Below, piece by piece: positions 1 to 12,600 of a stretch of 64,000 nucleotides of DNA. A program made the translations under genes and the position numbers. The stretch lies in NCBI GenBank assembly GCA_941918925.1, contig OW799233.1:43018275-43082274 (forward strand), in the 5' to 3' direction. This DNA comes from Phyto melanocephala (taxonomy: Eukaryota; Arthropoda; Insecta; Diptera; Rhinophoridae). Every line of letters begins with the position of its first letter. Positions within the stretch are counted from its first letter, which is position 1. A model generated the notes under the pieces. That model saw nothing but the letters and a program-made list of their open reading frames with translations. It did not search any database and was not told where the DNA came from.

Positions 1-2576
1 TAGTAGTGACCGCTGCAACAAATTCATTTTGGAAAAATAGTAGCCGTATTGTACCAGGAAGGCCTAGTCCCAAAAGGGGTAATTCGTTTGGAGCCCTGGA
101 ATTGGGTAGCAGCAGCCGTGGAGGCGGCATGATGGCAACTTTTCGTGATTATCAAAATTCGGTTAGTGATGCTTGGGATACGGGAGATGATGAATTTTGC
201 ATAATATCAAGTGCAGCTTTGCAACAACAGCAGCAATCTAAGCATAGAATTCCTAATACTGCATTAGCAAAATCTGGTAATATATTTCTTTAAAGGAGCG
301 CCTTATAGGCTTTTTTAAATAAATAAAAAATATGTGTTCTATATATTAAAATTAGACCCTCAAATTTCCCGGCAAATTTCACAAACCTTAGCTCAAACTG
401 TTATAGAAATACATAAAACTGCAACAGCCTCGAGTGCAGGTAGTAGCGGTATTAATGCTGGCCATACGATAATTAATAACAATTCAAACACCGATACAAC
501 AAATCAACAACAATCTTATGATGATAATCCTATGGGTAAACAACATAATAGAAATCCTAATAAAGAAGACCTGAAGGGGGAGTCACAGGAACAAAGGTAT
601 TTTTTTATTGGTTAAATTATAGGTATAACAAAAACTATATTATAAAAAAAATTATCCTTACCTTTGCATCAGTTTTTCTTTCGCTGTAAAAAAAAAGCTA
701 GAAAAAAATATATATTTTTTTTAATTGCAGACCACGTATACGCCATATTCAGGCCTTACCCGGACGACCACAATTGCAAAAATTCACCAATTCGCAGGAT
801 TCCGAATATGAAACGAAAATAGAAAAATTTGAAATATTATTGGACTCACCCCTACTGGATTTGGTGGCTTTAAAAAAACTAAGTTGGTCTGGAATACCAA
901 GAAAGGTTTTTATTAAGCTCACTTGAATTTATACATATTACATTTTTACATGTAAGGTAATAATATAAAACTAATCAACTTTATTTTTAGATGCGCGGCA
1001 TTAGTTGGCGATTATTATCAAAATATTTACCACCATCAGGAGAACGGCGCAATGCGGTGTTGCAAAGTAAGCGTCAGGGTTATCAAGACTTAAGACAAAA
1101 TTACTTTAAGGTGGATAGTCAAGATGAATCGCAGCAGGATACCTATAGACAAGTAAGTTATTATTTTTTATTTTTCTCTTTTAAGTCAATATTTTTAAAT
1201 TAGATACATATCGATGTGCCACGTATGAATCCTCAAATATCGCTCTTCCAACAAAAACTCGTACAAGAGATGTTTGAACGCATCTTGTTCATTTGGTCTA
1301 TACGTCATCCAGCATCTGGCTATGTACAAGGCATTAATGATTTAGTAACGCCATTCTTCATTGTTTTTTTACAGGAACAATTGCCATCAGGTAGATCTTT
1401 GTCAACTAATAACAATAACACATAATTTATCACAATTTTTTTTTCAGGGACTGATATTGAAAAATTTCATATGAACTCGTTATCTGTTGAAATTCGTGAT
1501 GCCATTGAAGCCGATTCATTTTGGTGTTTATCAAAATTCTTAGATTGTATACAAGATAATTATATATTTGCTCAATTGGGTATACAGGAGAAGGTTAATC
1601 AATTGAAAGATTTAATACAAAGAATAGATGGTAAGGTCAAATATAATTATTTTTTTATAAGAAATTTGGAAATAATTTGAATGTTTTTTTTTTTTTTTTG
1701 TTCTTTTTTTAGGAACTTTACATCGTCATTTACAAACACATGGTGTTGATTATTTACAATTTTCGTTTCGTTGGATGAATAATTTATTAACTCGTGAATT
1801 GCCTCTGCACTGTACCATACGTTTATGGGACACCTATTTAGCTGAATCTGATGGCTTCGCATTATTTCATTTATATGTCTGTGCTGCATTTCTATTACAC
1901 TGGAAGGAGGAATTAATGCAACAAAATGATTTTCAGGTGAGTGCAAACTTTTCATGAATTAAAAAGAAAATATTTTAAAATAGATTTTATTGCCACATAT
2001 CATAGTAACCTAATAGTATAAACGGCAATGCATTAGGTGCCACCAAGTATGCTTTTCATAACAAGCTTGGATTGGAATAATTTGTTTAGTTATTTCTTTA
2101 AACATCATACCTACTTTTGTTTAAGTGGTAAGAAGTCGAATTGGTGTTTTGACGAACTTTCGATAAAAATAAACAATATTTAAATTTTTTTATGTCAAAT
2201 TATCGAGCAGTTAGGATCATGTATGATAATGTTAAATTAATTATTTTAAATTTTCATAATGTTATATTTGTATCAGCTGAGAGTAAAAATGAATACAATT
2301 TGCTTGCAAACTAAAAAAATGCAAATAGCAAGCTAAGATCAAATATTTCATAAGGGCCCTAAATATTACAATATTACAAAGCAAAAATACCCGATATATT
2401 TGATAACTCATATTTATTTTGTTTATGAATGACTTTTTCAGGGTCTCTTATTACTGCTACAAAATCTGCCTACACACAATTGGTCTGATCGCCAAATCAA
2501 TGTCTTAGTTGCTGAAGCATTTCGGCTCAAATTTACATACGCCGACGCCCCCAAGCATTTAGAGACAAAAAGTTGA
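1..2576 (+). CDS. TBC1D22: TBC1D22-type Rab GTPase-activating protein (5' end just off the window)
   Basis: Eight exons join in frame with GT/AG borders: 1-276, 356-596, 731-905, 991-1152, 1204-1390, 1448-1630, 1713-1936 and 2442-2576, giving at least 526 residues. The start FWKNSSRIVPGRP matches the N-terminal FWK-S...PG segment of the TBC1D22 family, so only about ten codons are missing. Next come a SDAWDTGDD motif, a low-complexity Gln/Asn/Ser linker, then the TBC domain from LSWSGIPRK onward. Both catalytic-finger motifs are present: IxxDxxR (IHIDVPRMNP) and YxQ (SGYVQGINDL). TBC proteins supply Arg and Gln to speed GTP hydrolysis by Rabs, usually at Golgi or endosome membranes; the target Rab cannot be read from sequence. 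The stop follows KHLETKS. It converges on Sec15. Drosophila CG5745 is the presumed orthologue. Confidence 0.95.
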
Positions 2577-3501
2577 CATCGTCATCATTATCTCTATGTG
2601 TCTTAGATGAATTTATACACACACACAATTTATTTGTTTTTTATTTTTTGTTGATTTTTCTTAAATACCAAAACCAACCGGTAAATGTCATGTTCTTATT
2701 TACTCTTTCCAACTTCTTTTTACACTTTATACAAACAAATAATATTCATAATATTACTACTAAATAAACAGAACTTATAACTATAAAAGCAATTGTATTA
2801 AAACACAAATCCCCGTTTTTAGTAAGTAAAGCTTAAAGCATTAGATAATATATTATAGTAGTGTGTCAAATGAAAATAAAAAAACTTTAAATTAGTAAAA
2901 AAAAAAAAAATAATTTAATATAAAATCAGAAATTATATTAGTCTTTCGATAAAAGTCATTAAAAATTTGTAGTTATTTAATATACATATATACAAAACAA
3001 AGAAAAAATATAGTTAATAATGTAAATGTCAAATGCATTAACTAATTGTGCAGTTTAAATATTTTTTTCATTTGATAATTAAAAAAAACAATTATTTAAA
3101 AATAAAAATATTTTATAAAACGAAGGAAAAAAAGCATTAAACATAACACTCACATTTTATGTATTACAACCATATTGTACTTTGTATATAATCTTTATAA
3201 TATAAAAATAAATATATAAATGATGATCTTCTTAAATGAAAAATTTCACTCAATTCGCATGTCTCATTTTTTTTTTTAACCTAAATAATAAGTACAAAGT
3301 TCAACTTCTTGTTGGTATTAAAATTAAATATCGACCGCTTTGCAGGAAGAACTTTACAAATAATGTGAAATTACTGTGGGATTTGAAATTGTTAAACAAA
3401 AAAAGAACTCATATAATATTGTATTTGTTTTTTATTCGCCATTCTATTGCATTAAAAAACTTAAAATAATAGATAGTAGCTAATAGCACAAAATAAATAT
3501 T
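2577..3501. other. 3' flank and intergenic DNA between convergent genes
   Basis: AT-rich DNA after the TBC1D22 stop. It probably holds the 3' UTR. I see no coding sequence or recognisable repeat before the MITE at 3502. Confidence 0.5.
2763..2768 (+). terminator. candidate polyadenylation signal of the TBC1D22-type gene
   Basis: An AATAAA hexamer lies about 190 bases past the stop codon in AT-rich 3' flank. Other AT-rich hexamer variants are nearby, so the choice is tentative. Confidence 0.35.
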
Positions 3502-3885
3502 GGGCCAATTCAAAGTGGTTGCATATCAGTCATATTTGTACTATTTTATATTATTTTATGCATGCATAAAATTTTTGTTAGTAATTTCCATACAAAAAAA
3601 TAATATGACTTTACACATTTGTTTCCTATGTATAAGAAATTGTTTATGTTATACTTTTAACCATACTGTCTCTCAGAGAGAATTTCTTCGCTTCTCACCT
3701 CTCAAAAAGAATATTTTCTATTTTCTTCTTTCCTGTATACATACAATTTTTAACAGCGTCATCTCTTTGTCTTCTTTCTTGTATTAAATACATAATTTGT
3801 TAACAAAAGGTGTTCAAAGTCACTAGTCATATTAATATGAATTATATGACATAGTACAATATGAGAGTCTACTTTGAATTGGCCC
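3502..3885. mobile_element. 384-bp MITE, TIR GGGCCAATTCAAAGT (copy 1)
   Basis: Ends are GGGCCAATTCAAAGT and its reverse complement. Three-base direct repeats ATT flank it. A second copy of exactly the same length lies in opposite orientation at 26887-27270 with its own 3-bp repeat (TAT), which confirms the boundaries. There is no coding capacity. A 3-bp duplication would fit a Harbinger-type or similar mobiliser, but the superfamily is not proven. Confidence 0.85.
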
Positions 3886-3890
3886 ATTAT

Positions 3891-3896
3891 TTTATT
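3891..3896 (-). terminator. candidate polyadenylation signal of Sec15
   Basis: TTTATT on the plus strand reads AATAAA on the Sec15 strand, about 90 bases past the Sec15 stop and five bases outside the 384-bp MITE. Confidence 0.35.
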
Positions 3897-3985
3897 AAAT
3901 TTAGTTAAATACTTCGTGTATATTAAAATTGGTATCGTTGAAAAAATGTTTAAAAACATTTTTTTTATGTTCTAGACATTTAAAA

Positions 3986-6413
3986 CTAATTTTGTCGTTC
4001 AGCCAAATGTTTCAGTTGTTTTAAAACAGTTTCCAATAATTTCTTTTTGTCATTTTTACGTAGACCTGAAAACATGGTTTTCTTGTCGGCTTCGCGAATT
4101 TTTTCCAATATGATTATAATATTTTGTGGATGTACCAAGTGATAACGATCTTCTTTAGTGCCATAATCATGCAAGTATGTGGCCCATTCCTCCATGGTAA
4201 GCAAATCTAGTAACTGACGACATTTCAAAAAGTACTTAGAAATTTCGCCCTCTTTTAGGCCGGGTACAGGATCTTTGGCAGCAAAAAACTCACATTGTAA
4301 TAAGTCCAAATTGATTTGTTGTAAAGCCCCCGTTGAAATTTGTTTGACCTCATCATCGAAAAGTAGAGACCAAATTTTCTCCGCCATATGCTCACAAGTT
4401 CTATGACAAGCTGTTTGGGCTATAGAGGGCAATTTTGTGGAGAAACTCTCAAATGTACTGGACAAATAGGAAATCATATCGGTTATATAGGCAGAAGCTT
4501 TGCCCGGTGGCTCCACCAATAGCCATTCATATTCCGAAAGTTCAAAGAACTCGTCGATTTTTGAACAGATGCGTATGCCCACTTGTCTTTCGGCATCCTG
4601 GCGGGCCACATGAAACATTGCCGAGGGTGTCTGCGTAACACTACTCACCGTATTTGTCATATGACAAACGAATTCATCTAAGAAGGGACTGGCTTTTTCC
4701 AAATACTGAGTATCTATAATAATTTGTATAAGCTGTGGCAGGGCAACACTGGGATTACGAAATACTACCGAGAGACAGCCACTGAAACTTCTGGTTAATA
4801 AAAGATTTGCTGCCTTACGTACCATAGCAGCTACTTCATTAGGTGAGAGTGTTAAATCTTCGGCAAATTTCATGCAGGCATACATAAACTCTTTGGCCTG
4901 ATGATAGACTTCTGGAACCATGCGTGAGAAGGGAAATTTCTTGGGAAAAGGTGCATTTTCTAAATGTTCCGAATGAAAGGGAAAACGTTCGATTATTGAT
5001 TCATATTCCTCCTGGCTTTCCACTATCATGGGAAGAAACTGTTCGCGATCGAGGATATCGCGAAAAACATGCACCCAACGTTGGAGTAAAACCTAAAAAT
5101 ATATTACGCATACACTTTAGTAAAAAATTTTTTTGGGAAACAATTTTACAAACCCAAGAAATTAGAAACAACATATACTACTTACCTCATTATAATGATC
5201 TCGCATATTATGTAACAATTCCCACAATATATTCACTGTATATCCGTAACACTTGAACGTATTTATAGACAACATTATTAAATTCTTTATCCTTAGCAAA
5301 ATATTCGGATCCGTGCAAGACGACGAGCTCATGCTAATCTCATTGACAAATTTGGTCAGCGAAGATGACCATAATTCCTCTAAATATGTCGTAGTAACAA
5401 CATCACCGGCTGTATTCTTAACATGATCCTCTACAACAAAGAAACCCACAATTGCACAAATATACAGTTTATAAGCATCCAAGTTGTCGTGCATGCCAGG
5501 CGGAGGTTGTAACACCAATTTTGATTGATCGCGTCTTTGCTGGCGATAATCTTTTTCGAAATAATCTCTCTGACCTAGCACAGTGTAAATATGGAGACAA
5601 CGGTAAATGGGCGAAAAATCGATTAAATCTTGAGCCGATAAGTTATCTTCATCTATGGCATTTTCTTTATTCTTTAAAGATTTCTTATGATCCTCGATGA
5701 TAGTGTTAATATCACGTTTTTGTAACTTTTTTGTATGCTCAATGGCTTCTTTACCAATTTTAGGCGAAAATCTTCTTATATTCTCTAAAAACTCACGAAA
5801 ATCTGCTTCTGCTGAACGTCTTATATTCTCTTTAATCACTGGTATGGCGTGACGCATTTGAGTCACAAACTTGTAACTTTTCAGTTTAGGTAAATGTTGC
5901 AACTCCAAAGTCTCTAATGTACGCAACGACTGATAGTATTGTTTATTAGAGGCTTGTTGGCAAAATTTTATATAACATTCCAATGCTGGTAAACACTCCT
6001 GTAAAGCATCTATGGCCGAAGCCAAATTTGATTCAATTTGTCTGGCCTTAACCAAATCGTTGCCTTGCTGTATTAATGAAGCACTAATTTGTTGCAGCGA
6101 TTTGTCCAATGTCTGCACCTCCGTTGCCAGCTGGTGGGCTTGTGTTCTCACCTGCAAAAGTTCTTGTATGGAGTCTATAAAACCCTGATATGAAAGATTA
6201 CAAATTCTTTCAATGTCTTTATCATGACTGCGAATGCGTTGTTCCAATTGTTCTGAAATTGATTCTTTGTTGTCTCCTGCAAAAAGAAAAAAAAAATTAT
6301 GGGCGTGAAAGTTTTTATTTGCTTGTTTTTGTTATACCTTCTAGAATTGAACGAAATGTGGGACCCCAATAATCGTCGACGGCCTCTATATCTTGTACTG
6401 TAACTTTTGACAT
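3986..6413 (-). CDS. Sec15: Exocyst complex component Sec15 (EXOC6)
   Basis: Three exons on the minus strand, 6413-6338, 6276-5186 and 5092-3986, join in frame with GT/AG borders to give 757 residues, close to the length of fly Sec15. The start MSKVTVQDIEAVDDYWGPTF is followed by a helical N-terminal region (EQLEQRIRSHDKDIERICN, QISASLIQQGNDLVKARQ), as expected for an exocyst rod subunit. The last exon begins VLLQRWVHVFRDILDREQF and covers the C-terminal Sec15 domain, which in Drosophila binds GTP-loaded Rab11. The protein tethers secretory and recycling vesicles at the plasma membrane. The gene is divergent from rtet about 3.2 kb away and converges on the TBC1D22 gene. The second intron (5093 downward) is short. 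No lesions were seen. Confidence 0.96.
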
Positions 6414-7290
6414 AATTTGTTTTTTCTATAATTTTTTTAGCAATTTAAAAAAAAATATACAAACTCATAAAATAAAAACTATTTTACAGCGACAGAAGAA
6501 TTGTTTAAAACAAATTTAACAGACAGCTGATATTTTAAAACAGCTGTAGATACAGGGCTACCAAGTCTTAAGCTAAGTAACTTGTTTTCTTAAAAAACAA
6601 TAATTCCCTGTGACATAAATATGTTTATGTGTGACCACAAACTGTGTGTGTGACGGCTACTAGCTAGCGTCTATAAACATCAAACTCTATATCATTAATA
6701 ATATTAATATTATTAATAAATAAAACCAATAGAGTATAAGCCCTACAAGAAATCTATGACTGAAACACACATTTGCAATAATTTTATATTGAATTGCTAC
6801 AACCAGCAAAAAATTAATATGTGTGATTGAAACAATTAATCCCCAGTAGCAAAAGTCTCATGATTCATCGTGACAAACGCTGACAATGTTGAGCCATGGA
6901 TGACATATGCTTATTTTTCTTTGGTTTCATATATGAATTTTTAAAGTAAATGTCCAAACGTTCATAGATGACTAAAGTTGGTTTTTCTCGTAGGTCTTCG
7001 GGTATTAATGAGTCCTAGGAGACAATATCATCATGATTCATTGCCGCACTATTATGTACTGTTGTGGATTATATCGAAAATGGCACTAACTTTTATCTTT
7101 CATAAGTATCCTTCAATAATATTCTAGTGCTTAACTCCCTTTATTTGTGTCATTTTGTGGTGGATTTATTAATTTTTTATTAATGTATTAATTCAAACCT
7201 ATAAGGCTAAAATATACGTACAAGGTAAAAGAGAATTCTGAGATATTAACAATGTAAAGTGTACAAAAATTAAAATTAAAATAAGAAAAA
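6414..7290. promoter_or_regulatory. Sec15 upstream region
   Basis: DNA upstream of the Sec15 start, shared with rtet as a divergent intergenic region. It contains CAGCTG repeats near 6520-6545 and AT-rich stretches. I recognise no coding region and no defined promoter element, so the regulatory label is positional. Confidence 0.3.
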
Positions 7291-7440
7291 ACAAGTAAGA
7301 GGGCTATATTCGGCCGTGCTTAATCTTAATCATGTACATAGGTATAATGACCACATCGTAGCTTAGCCTAGATCTTAGATTTTATGAAATACGCTATTCA
7401 CTCCGCCATTTTGTTTCAGACACCATATTGAAAGCAAAAA
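7291..7440 (+). repeat. HINE variant C, left-end fragment
   Basis: It begins ACAAGTAAGAGGGCTATATT, then has half of the usual terminal hairpin and a body containing GTACATAGGTATAATGACCA and CGCCATTTTGTTTCAGAC. A parallel left end is at 43845, and the CGCCAT..TTTCAGACGCCAT body recurs at 45450-45670. No right end is present. Confidence 0.6.
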
Positions 7441-7484
7441 AAAAATGGTACATTGTATCACTTTAGATTAAATTTGGGACATGG

Positions 7485-8045
7485 AGAATCCTAAATATCG
7501 TACTAAAGAAATTAGGTATACGCAGATGCAAATGGAGCGCATAGGTCGAGTGAAAGTGATAGAAAAGAATGTGTGAAGAGTCTTTTATGGATGGGCGGGC
7601 AGGTGCTGGTACATATTTACTAGATTTTGACTTATACTGCACATTAAGTCTAGGAAAGTACGTGTCCGTCTATCAGGCGGAAGTGCTTGGTTTGCTTAAC
7701 GCGTACGTTAAGGAACGCGTGAGAATAACTGGGAAAGAGTCCCATAAGTACCCTCCTTCGACTGTCGTCCATCGATAGCCACGTCTGTTTCGCAAGTAGC
7801 AGTCTATGCAGACCATCTATTCTGTGCGAAATTTAATAACTTCTGTTTTATAAGTGTCTTGTGGGAATGGACACTTTTGAATGTAGAAGATAACCATTCT
7901 TCGCCAGACCTACCTCAATGCATTTTCCTGACACTCCCTTTTGCCAGGTACGCATCTGAGTTCAATGTCTCGCCATGCCGTTAAGAGATACACGGCGTTC
8001 CATAATCAAAACGTATATGAAATAAACACCGGCTGGCGAGTTAAT
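7485..8045 (+). pseudogene. non-LTR retrotransposon fragment (RNase H region)
   Basis: The reading frame 7569-7778 gives MDGRAGAGTYLLD, then LSLGKYVSVYQAEVLGLLNA. This is the typical RNase H motif pair (DG...GAG and FQAE) of I/R1/LOA-type non-LTR elements. The flanks are unusually GC-rich for this region (7660-8000) but carry stops. It is a 5'- and 3'-truncated relic; the clade cannot be fixed. Confidence 0.6.
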
Positions 8046-8454
8046 AGCAGCCTGACTGTCAATGAAAATACAATTATATTTGTGGATAATTAAGATTAAT
8101 TAAGATTCGGCATATGTGCGTTAAAAACTCCGCCATTTGAATAGTAAAAAATAAAATAAAATATTTGTTTATTTTAAACAATATTTTTTTGTTTGTAAAA
8201 AATTTAAAATATGATACGACACTGAACGATAAATTCCCAAAAATTTAAAGTGATTAAAAAGTTTATGATGGTTTAGTGTAGTGTACCTTTTTAAAATTAA
8301 AAAAAATTATCATAACAACACGTATCAATAGCAAGGTGTCCTACTCTTTGTGAATTAGCCAAGATTTGGATTTCGTAAAAATCTTATTTAAAAACTGTTT
8401 ATTTTAAGTGAAGGTGCTGGTATATATTTAATTAATTTATTATTTTTTTTTATT

Positions 8455-9000
8455 CGAAAATTGATTGGCAAAGGTACATAACCAAATAGCCAGGGTATCC
8501 CACGGTGGTTCCGGCTTAGTAAATCGATGTATAGAAAGTCGGAGACACTTGAACAATAATTAAAGCTGAGTTTTATGGTTCTCCTCTAGTTAAAAAAAAC
8601 GTTGGTTCAGGTACCGTAAGCCGACCTGTACCATTGTATAAGAAATCGGAGACATCTGAACAAATTAGTTAGAATTAATTGAGTTTAATTGGTACTCCTC
8701 CATTAAAAAAAAACGAGTTAAGTTTGTACTCCTCTAGTTGCAAATTTTTGAATCTAGTTGGTACTCCGCCAGTTTATTCAATCCAAATATATGCACGCGC
8801 TTAATTATATATTACTCTGGAAACTGTATCCAAAGCCTAATTACGCGACGCCACACAATTAACCATGAGAGAGTGAGATATGAAACTCTCGAAGTCAGAT
8901 AAAAAGGGACGGCCTGATTGTCTTTATTCGACAACGATAATAACAACGACGTTCGAACTCTTGATCCGACCAGAGCTTAATTACGACTAAAGGTTAATTT
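8455..9000 (+). mobile_element. decayed LTR (family also at 32632 and 60455)
   Basis: Shares AACCAAATAGCCAGGGTAT, then GTATAGAAAGTCGGAGACAC, a stretch with ACGCGACGCCACACAATTAA, and a promoter-like GATAAAAAGGGACGGCCTGA with the segment at 32632-32925 (reverse strand). That layout suggests an LTR with a TATA-like box. Inside are two diverged copies of a roughly 110-bp unit and several GGTACTCCTC blocks. No internal retrotransposon genes are attached, so it is a solo LTR or a relic. Confidence 0.55.
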
Positions 9001-9648
9001 TAAGCAAATTTAAGATTGATTTTTGTTTATATAAACAAAAACATAAATATGTATTTTATATACATACATATGTTATTAAAAAGTTATATATCGTAATAGC
9101 TCTAGCAATACACCTATGCATTTTTTTCTAAATTTAAGCATAACAAATATATAATTTTATTTTTATACTTCGCAATGTCACACTTACACATACGGACTAT
9201 TGTTTATTTTTGATTTTATGTGCTTAATATTTGCTGTGTTTAATATATAAATAAAATATTTCTTAACGGTTTGTTAGATAAAGATTAAAAATGGAGCATA
9301 AAAAAATAAAAAATTGTCACATAACCAATCATTTAGAGTATCGACGAATACATTCATTGTGCTCTGCATTCAGGTATTTTCGGTAACGTCGCAACTCTGT
9401 TTTTTTATTTTGACACTTGTGTTTTGTTTTAAAAACTGGAAAAAGTAAAACAAAAACAAAACACAAACTTTCACTTTGTAATTGTATTATTTCGTATCTA
9501 GCTTTTGATTTTAGTAATGCTTTAATGAAGGTCTTGCAAAAAAAAACAAAAAGAAGAAATGATTTAAACATATTGTTAGCTTTAATTCAAATAGAAGCAC
9601 GTACCCACGCACGCATTCATAGTTTAATTTTCTCAAAATCAAGCGGAA
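9001..9648 (+). promoter_or_regulatory. upstream region and 5' UTR of rtet
   Basis: AT-rich DNA leading to the rtet start codon. An inverted pair, GTGTTTTGTTTT and AAAACAAAACAC, lies near 9419-9465. No other structure was recognised. Confidence 0.3.
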
Positions 9649-12600
9649 ATGTCTTCGTCTTTAAGACAAAAAAGTGTACAATCAGAAACATCAGTCAATA
9701 ATAATGAAGTTAGAGGGAACAAGGAAGTAGTATTGGGCAACTCCCTACAAAATGATCAAAATTTAAGAAAAAAAGAAAAAACAAATCCCATGGTGTTTGT
9801 TGTCTTTATATCGCTATTGTTTGATTTGTTGGCATTTACCATTATTTTGCCGTTGTTGCCCTCACTTTTGGAGTACTTTAAGGGAAATGATAGTTCCGGT
9901 TTATATGACATTTTAACGAATCGTATACGATGGTTTCAAGAGTTTTTGGGTGCTCCCGAACGTTATAATTCAGTATTGTTTGGTGGCTTTTTAGGTTCCA
10001 TGTTTAGTTTTCTTCAGTTTTTAGCCAGTCCTGTCGTGGGGGGTTTATCTGATTATTATGGACGTAAACCAGTTATTGTTACATGTGCGGTAAGTAGAGA
10101 TAAAAACATGTTTTATGCAATTTTGTTTATATAAAAATATTTTTTATGCTAGTTTGGAATTGCCGCCTCTTACTTGTTGTGGGCTTTTTCACGTAATTTT
10201 GCAATTTTTGTTTTATCTCGTTTTATTGGTGGCCTTAGTAAAGGAAACATTTCATTATGCATGTCCATCATTACGGATGTATCCAGTGAAAAGACTAGAG
10301 GTCGAGGTATGGCCTTGGTGGGTGTTGCCTTTTCTTTAGGTTTTATAGTGGGTCCCATGATAGGTGCGATGTTTGCAATATTTTCAAATAAATCTAGCGG
10401 ACCTTGGTTTATGCTGCCATCTTTGTTAGCCTTTGGCTTGGCATTGGGTGATCTATTGGTATTAGTATTTTGCTTGAAAGAAACACTGCCAAAGGTATGT
10501 TGGTATACATATACATATATATATATATTTTTTAAATTACTAAGACCTATCTATCTTCCCTTAAAAAAATACATCGTTCATTTAAGTTTCTATTACCTTT
10601 AAAATTATAAAAAAATACAACGTATTAATTAATTTTTTATTTTTTTAAACATTTATTTTTGGATTTGAATTTAGATTTTTTTTATTTTTAAGTCTAAAAT
10701 TTTTATAAAAAAATTTTAATGTATAATTTTAAATTTTATTTTTTAGGAAAAACGCGTCAAAGAAATCTCATCATGCCTCTCATACGCTTGGCAATTGCTT
10801 AATGTTTCATCAATATTTCAGTAAGTTTTTTTGTTAGTTTTTTAAAAATCGTTAATTAAAATTATCAAGAAAAATTTAAATAATTTTGCTGATTTGCACG
10901 CCTTTGTATAACATTTAAATGATGTGTGATTCAGCTTCTAATAGCAGGGATATTTTTTTAAATATATATATATATTTTTTTTTGTTAAATATTTTTAATA
11001 TTTATGGTAAATTTCGAAAATCTTTATTTGTTAAAACTTCCACAATTTCTATATCTACTATTTAATAGTAGAACATTTTTTTTTTATAAATTCAATATAG
11101 TAATAATGTTAAGACAATTTTGAAAAAAATAACATTTTTTTATCAATTGTTTTGTATATGGGTCAATTTCAAAAAAAAACGTACACATCGAGTTTTTTTT
11201 GGCTTTTAAAGTTTTTTCAATTCGCCGGTAGGAGTGGCCAATTTATGTAGAAATTTATGAAGATTCCGGTGGTACTTTTAGGCTCTCAAAAAGATCAATA
11301 TTTTTTGAAGTTTTTTTTGGGTTTTCTTTGATTTCTATCTTGAGCGTCACACACCAAATATGTATAAAAAATCTCTAAAAATGCAAAACTATTTGAAATT
11401 CAAGCTTACTACGCTGTTCTTTTGTTTCTCAAGATTGACTTTTGCGAAAATCACCTTTTCGATTATAAACACAAAATCACGGTTCACCTTGATTTTTATT
11501 TTTTTTTAAAAGTGACTAGGTATTTTAAAATTTTAAGATGAAAATATGTAAATTTTTGGTAAAAAAATACTTGAAGTTAGAGGTTACTTGCAAAGTAATA
11601 GGCTTGTAACAATTAAAAAAAAAAATTAATTATAAGCGTTTTAAGGAAAAAAACTAAGTGTGACGCTCAAGATATTTTGTGACGATCAAGAGATTTTGTT
11701 GCAAGTAAACAAGAAATAATGCAAAATTTAAAGTTTAACGAAAAAAAGTTTATTATTTTAAAAAATTAAGTAAAAAAAAAAAATCTTCAAAAAACAAAAA
11801 TTTTCATACATATTCTTTGATGTCTTTAACATAAATAGAAAAAAGGAAGTAACTCTTGAAGAAACTTAGACACATATGTATGTAAATATTTGACGCAAAA
11901 AAATAACTTAATTTAATTTATAAATTTTCATTCGAATTCTTATTCTGAATCTGTATAAACTTCATGAAATGACAAGCGGCTTTGTTTTTTTTTTTATTCT
12001 CATTAATTTTTACCACTTTCGAATTAAGTTTGTGGCAGTTGCATAAATTTCCAGTCCCCCAGAGGTTTAAGTTGCAAAAGCACGATTAAACTCAAATATA
12101 CCACGATTATACCTTTCTTTCTTCTTTCTTTTATATTCGTCATTACGCGCTTTATCGAGCTTTATTTTCTCTTGATATCTTTGTGCTCTTTCAGCCGCCA
12201 TTAATTTTTGTTGTTTTACTCTTAAAAATTAAAAAATAAAATCATAATGAAGCATTTTAAGCTATGAAGCAATATATATCAAAAGTGATGCTCATGAAAT
12301 ATTTGCCTATTCTGTTTTTTTTTTCGTATGCAATTTATTTCTCAAACTCACAAATTATAAAAAAATGAGTTCAAACCATGTAAACAATGATTGTCAACTT
12401 CAATTTTTTACATTTAATATATTCACTTTTAAAAAAATTAGCATGACGCTCATGAAATTTTATCGCGCCCTTACCATGGTGTTCACAAAAACTGCGCAAA
12501 TTCACACTTTTTTACAAAGATTTTTTTTTCGCTCTTTCACTTTTGTAATAATTAAGGTTTGTATTTTCCTTACGTTATTTACTTTATTTAAATGCAAATT

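Noticed and set aside
4435..5700. Plus-strand frames across Sec15
   Set aside because: They are antisense shadows of Sec15 exons 2 and 3.
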